A stretch of 11,007 nucleotides of DNA from DMER64 sp041652255 (GTDB taxonomy: Bacteria; Bacteroidota; Bacteroidia; Bacteroidales; UBA932), in assembly GCA_041652255.1 (NCBI GenBank), contig JBAZHT010000059.1, forward strand, positions 1 to 11,007, written 5' to 3'. The notes beneath the pieces were generated by a model. It ran no database searches, was not told the origin of the DNA, and saw only the letters and a program-made list of their open reading frames with translations. Every line of letters starts with the position of its first letter. The first letter of the stretch is position 1. Of the stretch, positions 8,086-11,007 are shown piece after piece. The translations under genes were made by a program, and so were the position numbers.

Positions 8086-8708
8086 TGAAATTAATATTTA
8101 TTTTACTGATGATAAATTTGTCTATAGGGCATACAAATGCTCAGGATATAAGGCTCCCGGAACCCTCAAGAAAAGGAGGAATGCCTTTGATGGAAGCTTT
8201 AAACCGCAGGCAAAGCGTACGGGAAATGTCCGGTCAGGAGATCCCGCTAAGCACCTTATCTGATCTGTTATGGGCAGCCCAGGGAGTAAACCGGGAAGAC
8301 GGAAAGCGAACGGCCCCTTCCGCCATGAATATGCAGGAAATTGACGTATATGTCTATACTTCCGGAGCCGTTTACCGGTATATTCCCGCGGAACATATGT
8401 TAAAGCATATTGTTAATGGGGATTTCAGGGAAGAAACAGTCCTGCAGCCGTATGCCCAAAAAGCCCCGTTGATTCTGTTATATGTGGCCAATTATGAAAA
8501 GATGCAGCGGTTGGATCAGGAACAGAAAAATTTTTACGGGGCTGCAGACGCTGCTTTCATAAGTCAGAACGTGTACCTTTTTTGTGCACAGGAGAAGCTA
8601 AACACAGTAGTGCTGGGCATGATCAACCGGGAAGCTGTCAAAGAAAGGATCGGCTTTAACGGGAAAGCTCAATTAGGGCAGGTGATAGGTTATCCTATAC
8701 CCCGCTAA
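8082..8708 (+). CDS. Exported nitroreductase-family (SagB/ThcOx-like) flavoprotein
   Basis: Predicted FMN-dependent oxidoreductase of the nitroreductase fold; substrate unknown. I chose the ATG at 8082, which overlaps the ftcD stop as ATGA (8085 is also possible), because it yields a clean signal peptide: MMKLIFILLMINLSIGHTNA followed by Gln21, so the protein is probably periplasmic. The resulting 208 residues are typical of small nitroreductases. Visible family features: a flavin-phosphate-type motif NRRQSVREMS (41-50), LSDLLWAAQGVN (59-70), PSAMNMQEIDVYV (79-91), GAADAAFISQNVYLFCAQ (153-170), LNTVVLGM (173-180) and a C-terminal IGYP (202-205). Coupling to ftcD suggests shared expression, but its exported location separates it from the cytosolic Hut enzymes. 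Its last 14 bases overlap the end of the convergent uxuB-like gene. A quinone, thiol or peptide-azoline substrate cannot be distinguished from sequence. Confidence 0.85.
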   Translation: MMKLIFILLMINLSIGHTNAQDIRLPEPSRKGGMPLMEALNRRQSVREMSGQEIPLSTLSDLLWAAQGVNREDGKRTAPSAMNMQEIDVYVYTSGAVYRYIPAEHMLKHIVNGDFREETVLQPYAQKAPLILLYVANYEKMQRLDQEQKNFYGAADAAFISQNVYLFCAQEKLNTVVLGMINREAVKERIGFNGKAQLGQVIGYPIPR

Positions 8709-9510
8709 ATGAACTAAATCCCCCGTCAACAGGCAAAACCACGCCTGTGATAAAACTTGCCTCATCTGAACACAGGAATTGAACGGCTCCGTTCAATTCG
8801 GTAATGTCGCCAAACCGTTTCATGGGGGTACGTGCCAGTACTTTGCGGCTCCTTTCGGTAAGGCTTCCGTCGGGATTCCGCAAGACAGACCTGTTCTGAT
8901 CGCCTATGAAGAAACCCGGAGCAATGGCGTTTACCCGTATCTTTTCATTGAATTTCAAAGCCATCTCCATGGCCATCCATTGCGTGAAGTTGATGATGCC
9001 GGTTTTGGCCACTGAATAACCCAACACACGGGTAATGGCTGAATAGGCGGCCATGGATGAAATGTTTATGACAGAACCGGAACCCTTTTCTGCCATGATC
9101 CGTCCCATAGCCAGAGTGGGGTATACCGTTCCGTTCAGGTTAAGATCAGTTACTTTTTGCCAATCCTCAATTTTCATATCAAAAACAGTCTGGTCTTCTC
9201 TCAACGTGGCTCCTGGCATGTTCCCACCGGCAACATTGATCAGAATATCTATGGTACCCCAATGGTTTACAATCTCTTTGGTTGTTGTTATAAGTTTTTC
9301 ATAATTAAGCACATCGCTTACAAACCCCATGGCTTCACCTCCCGAGGAACGCAACATTTCCACGACCATGTCAAGTTGTTCTTTACGTATGTCCAGTGCT
9401 GCGACTTTGGCTCCCTGGAGGGCAAAATGTTTTGCAAGACTTCCTCCAAGTACCCCACCGGCTCCGGTAATTACCGCTACTTTGTCTTTGATGCTGAAAG
9501 TTGTTTCCAT
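8695..9510 (-). CDS. uxuB: D-mannonate oxidoreductase, short-chain dehydrogenase type
   Basis: Predicted NAD-dependent interconversion of D-fructuronate and D-mannonate in hexuronate breakdown. The 271 residues are typical of classical SDRs and unlike the roughly 480-residue E. coli UxuB, which belongs to another family; the SDR form is the kind found in Bacillus. Visible: nucleotide motif TGAGGVLG (15-22); Asp40 at the end of strand 2, favouring NAD over NADP; NVAGG (92-96); Asn124; Ser151/152; catalytic Tyr165-x3-Lys169 (YSVAK); PGFF (198-201); and a C-terminal VDGGFSSFSGV. The insert RNPDGSLTERSRKVLARTPM resembles SDRs annotated as mannonate or fructuronate oxidoreductase. Its ATG is 15 bases after the uxuA stop with no clear Shine-Dalgarno, so it is probably the last gene of a regulator-uxuA-uxuB transcript. 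A different sugar-acid dehydrogenase (for example gluconate 5-dehydrogenase-like) is the main alternative; the adjacent uxuA argues for UxuB. Confidence 0.85.
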   Translation of the reverse strand: METTFSIKDKVAVITGAGGVLGGSLAKHFALQGAKVAALDIRKEQLDMVVEMLRSSGGEAMGFVSDVLNYEKLITTTKEIVNHWGTIDILINVAGGNMPGATLREDQTVFDMKIEDWQKVTDLNLNGTVYPTLAMGRIMAEKGSGSVINISSMAAYSAITRVLGYSVAKTGIINFTQWMAMEMALKFNEKIRVNAIAPGFFIGDQNRSVLRNPDGSLTERSRKVLARTPMKRFGDITELNGAVQFLCSDEASFITGVVLPVDGGFSSFSGV

Positions 9511-9525
9511 TATATAGTTAGGTTT

Positions 9526-10728
9526 TTAGTTATTAAGATGCTTGATAGCTGCGATCATACCAGACAATTCTGCCAGAGCTTTCATTCTGCCGTAGAAAGA
9601 GTATCCCGGATTGTATCTGTTGTTATCAATGTCGGATAACATGAGAGGACCGTGATCGGGACGCATGGGGATTGGATAACTGCCGGGGGACTCCTTCTTT
9701 CTGCGTTCTTCCTCCCGCAGGAAAATACGGATCACTTCCACCAGGTGTCCCCGTCCGGAAAGATGGTCAGACTCGGCAAAGTTTTTGTTTTCAGAAACAT
9801 CGGTGCTTCTCAAGTGTACAAAATGGGTCCGGCAGGCATAACGGGCAGCCAATGCCGGAACATTGTTGTGCAATCCCGAACTGAGCGAACCGGCACAGAA
9901 TGTCAATCCGTTTTGCGGAATATCTACCGAAGCCAGCAACCAGTCCACATCTTCCTGCCCGGTTACTATGCGGGGCAAACCCAGTACGGGAAACGGGGGA
10001 TCGTCCGGATGGATGCACATACGTATATTGTTTTTAACCAGGACAGGTGCGATGACAGACATGAAACGATGAAAATGATCCCTCAGCTGTTCTTTATCCA
10101 CTCCCCGGTAGCGGGCCAGTAATTTCCTGAACAAAGCAACCGGTTGTTTGTCTTTTTCCGAAAAATTTCCGCTTACAAATCCCTGTGTCTTTACAATAAT
10201 ATTATTGATAAGATCTTCTTCTTCAGCCGCTGAAATGGTTTTACGTATCTTCTCTGTTTCCCGGAGGATATTTTCGGGGTATTCCTCCCGGGCTCCTTTC
10301 CGTTGAAGAATGTAGCGGTCAAAATAGGCGAATTTGGCATAATCAAAATACAACGACATGCTCCCGTCGGGATTCGGCCTGTACAGATCTGTGCGTATCC
10401 AATCAATGACCGGCATAAAATTGTAGCAAACGGTATGGATCCCTTCCATGCCCAGGTTCTCCAGTGAATTACAATAATTTCTCAGATGCCTGTCAGATTC
10501 GCCGGAAGCTAGTTTAATGTCTTCAGTAACCGGAAGACTTTCCACCACCGACCATCTGAGTCCTTCAGATTCGATCAGATGCCTCCTTTTTTGAATTTCA
10601 TGCCTGCTCCAGACTTCCCCATTGGGTATGTGATGCAGAGCGGTCACTATACCTTCCACTCCAATTTGTTTAAGGTGTTTGAGAGGAATACTGTCTTCCG
10701 GGCCAAACCACCGCCATGTTTTTTCCAT
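9526..10728 (-). CDS. uxuA: Mannonate dehydratase
   Basis: Cytosolic metal-dependent (Mn or Fe) TIM-barrel enzyme that dehydrates D-mannonate to 2-keto-3-deoxy-D-gluconate. The 400 residues match the usual length (E. coli UxuA is 394). It opens with the family's typical start, MEKTWRWFGPEDSIPL, and shows GVEGIVTALHHIPNGEVW (23-40), VVESLPVTEDIK (61-72), the metal-site segment with Cys238 and His240 in CIHPDDPP, Cys278 in TFCAGSLSSG, His305 in FVHLR, and RPDHG at 356-360. No key residue seems missing. It lies between the AraC-type regulator (10-base gap upstream) and the uxuB-like gene (15-base gap downstream), so the three are probably co-transcribed. Uronate isomerase (uxaC) and KDG kinase, needed for the full route, are not in the window. 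A Shine-Dalgarno sequence is not evident. Confidence 0.96.
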   Translation of the reverse strand: MEKTWRWFGPEDSIPLKHLKQIGVEGIVTALHHIPNGEVWSRHEIQKRRHLIESEGLRWSVVESLPVTEDIKLASGESDRHLRNYCNSLENLGMEGIHTVCYNFMPVIDWIRTDLYRPNPDGSMSLYFDYAKFAYFDRYILQRKGAREEYPENILRETEKIRKTISAAEEEDLINNIIVKTQGFVSGNFSEKDKQPVALFRKLLARYRGVDKEQLRDHFHRFMSVIAPVLVKNNIRMCIHPDDPPFPVLGLPRIVTGQEDVDWLLASVDIPQNGLTFCAGSLSSGLHNNVPALAARYACRTHFVHLRSTDVSENKNFAESDHLSGRGHLVEVIRIFLREEERRKKESPGSYPIPMRPDHGPLMLSDIDNNRYNPGYSFYGRMKALAELSGMIAAIKHLNN

Positions 10729-10738
10729 AATAAACTGT

Positions 10739-11007
10739 TTAATGTTCGTTTCCGTTACCGTATTCCCGTGGACTTACGCCAAAATAATCCTTAAAAGCTG
10801 CTGAAAAATGAGAAAGATTGGAAAACCCGGTAGCATAAGCAGCTTCCGATATGTTCATTTTTTTACAACGGATAAGCTCCGCTGCCCTTTTCAATCTCAT
10901 TGACCTTATATAGTCACTGGCAGAAAGTTGTGTTAATTCTTTCAGTTTACGGTGCAAATGGACCCGACTAATTCCTATTTCCCCGGCCAGGGTCTCAACC
11001 CGGAATG
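10739..11007 (-). CDS. AraC-family DNA-binding regulator, N-terminal part cut off by window edge
   Basis: Only the C-terminal 89 residues are in the window; the frame is still open at the right edge, so the true start is outside. They form an AraC-type double helix-turn-helix: helix pair one in VETLAGEIGISRVHLHRKLK, then YIRSMRLKRAAELI, and helix pair two with ISEAAYATGFSNLSHFSAAF followed by DYFGVSPREYG, the family's C-terminal signature. In Bacteroidota this domain occurs in ordinary AraC regulators and at the end of hybrid two-component sensors; the pattern of an N-terminal helix pair beginning right after an acidic linker fits either, and the sensor part is not visible. It ends 10 bases before uxuA on the same strand, so it very likely controls the uxu genes, sensing a hexuronate or its breakdown product (inference). 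Confidence 0.88.
   Translation of the reverse strand, partial: FRVETLAGEIGISRVHLHRKLKELTQLSASDYIRSMRLKRAAELIRCKKMNISEAAYATGFSNLSHFSAAFKDYFGVSPREYGNGNEH

Noticed and set aside
8729..8748. Inverted repeat ACAGGC...GCCTGT near the convergent gene ends, as a terminator
   Set aside because: The stem is only 6 bases, it is inside uxuB coding sequence (the VVLPVDGG region), and no T-run follows on either strand.
10739..10957. AraC-type gene as a complete 72-residue protein starting at TTG 10957
   Set aside because: The same frame stays open to 11007 and the extra residues complete the first helix-turn-helix, so the TTG is internal and the gene is cut by the edge.
1..11007. Mobile elements, tRNA/rRNA, CRISPR arrays, phage genes or a defence system
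   Set aside because: No transposase, integrase, direct-repeat array, RNA-gene-like segment or defence motif was seen; nearly every base is accounted for by metabolic or transport genes.

Overview
The window looks like chromosomal DNA from a member of the Bacteroidota, most likely the order Bacteroidales; I cannot name a genus. The main reason is a SusC/RagA-type TonB-dependent receptor with the phylum's N-terminal signature. Supporting points are -7 elements of the form TAnnTTTG, few Shine-Dalgarno sequences, and a signal peptide that would leave an N-terminal Gln. No mobile element, RNA gene or CRISPR array was seen. Genes are packed tightly: the only real intergenic space is 157 bases (2864-3020).

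Layout. (1) 1-2863, minus strand: a SusC-like outer-membrane receptor, cut off at its C-terminus by the window edge; its usual SusD partner would lie off the left end. (2) 2864-3020: a divergent promoter region with a Bacteroidota-type promoter facing each way and a 7-base inverted repeat in the spacer of the rightward promoter. (3) 3021-8708, plus strand: a five-gene run, hutH (histidine ammonia-lyase), hutI (imidazolonepropionase), a metallo-beta-lactamase-fold hydrolase, ftcD (two-domain formiminotransferase-cyclodeaminase) and an exported nitroreductase-like protein. Genes overlap or are at most 4 bases apart, so this is very likely one transcript. (4) 8695-11007, minus strand: an AraC-type regulator (N-terminal part cut off by the right edge), uxuA (mannonate dehydratase) and a uxuB-like short-chain dehydrogenase, 10 and 15 bases apart. 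The hut run and the uxu run converge, and their last 14 coding bases overlap.

How the genes work together. HutH turns histidine into urocanate. Urocanate hydratase (hutU), the next step, is not in the window and must be elsewhere. HutI opens imidazolonepropionate to formiminoglutamate, and FtcD moves the formimino group to tetrahydrofolate, giving glutamate, ammonia and methenyl-tetrahydrofolate. The MBL-fold protein and the nitroreductase are not classical Hut enzymes, yet both are joined by ATGA stop/start overlaps to their upstream genes. They are the least explained part of the window. The uxu genes interconvert fructuronate, mannonate and 2-keto-3-deoxygluconate in hexuronate breakdown, probably under the adjacent AraC-type regulator.

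Points most worth a second look: the MBL protein in the hut operon; an Asn in HutI where the superfamily's conserved catalytic/metal Asp is expected; the coupled exported nitroreductase; the absence of hutU; and the palindrome in the hut promoter.
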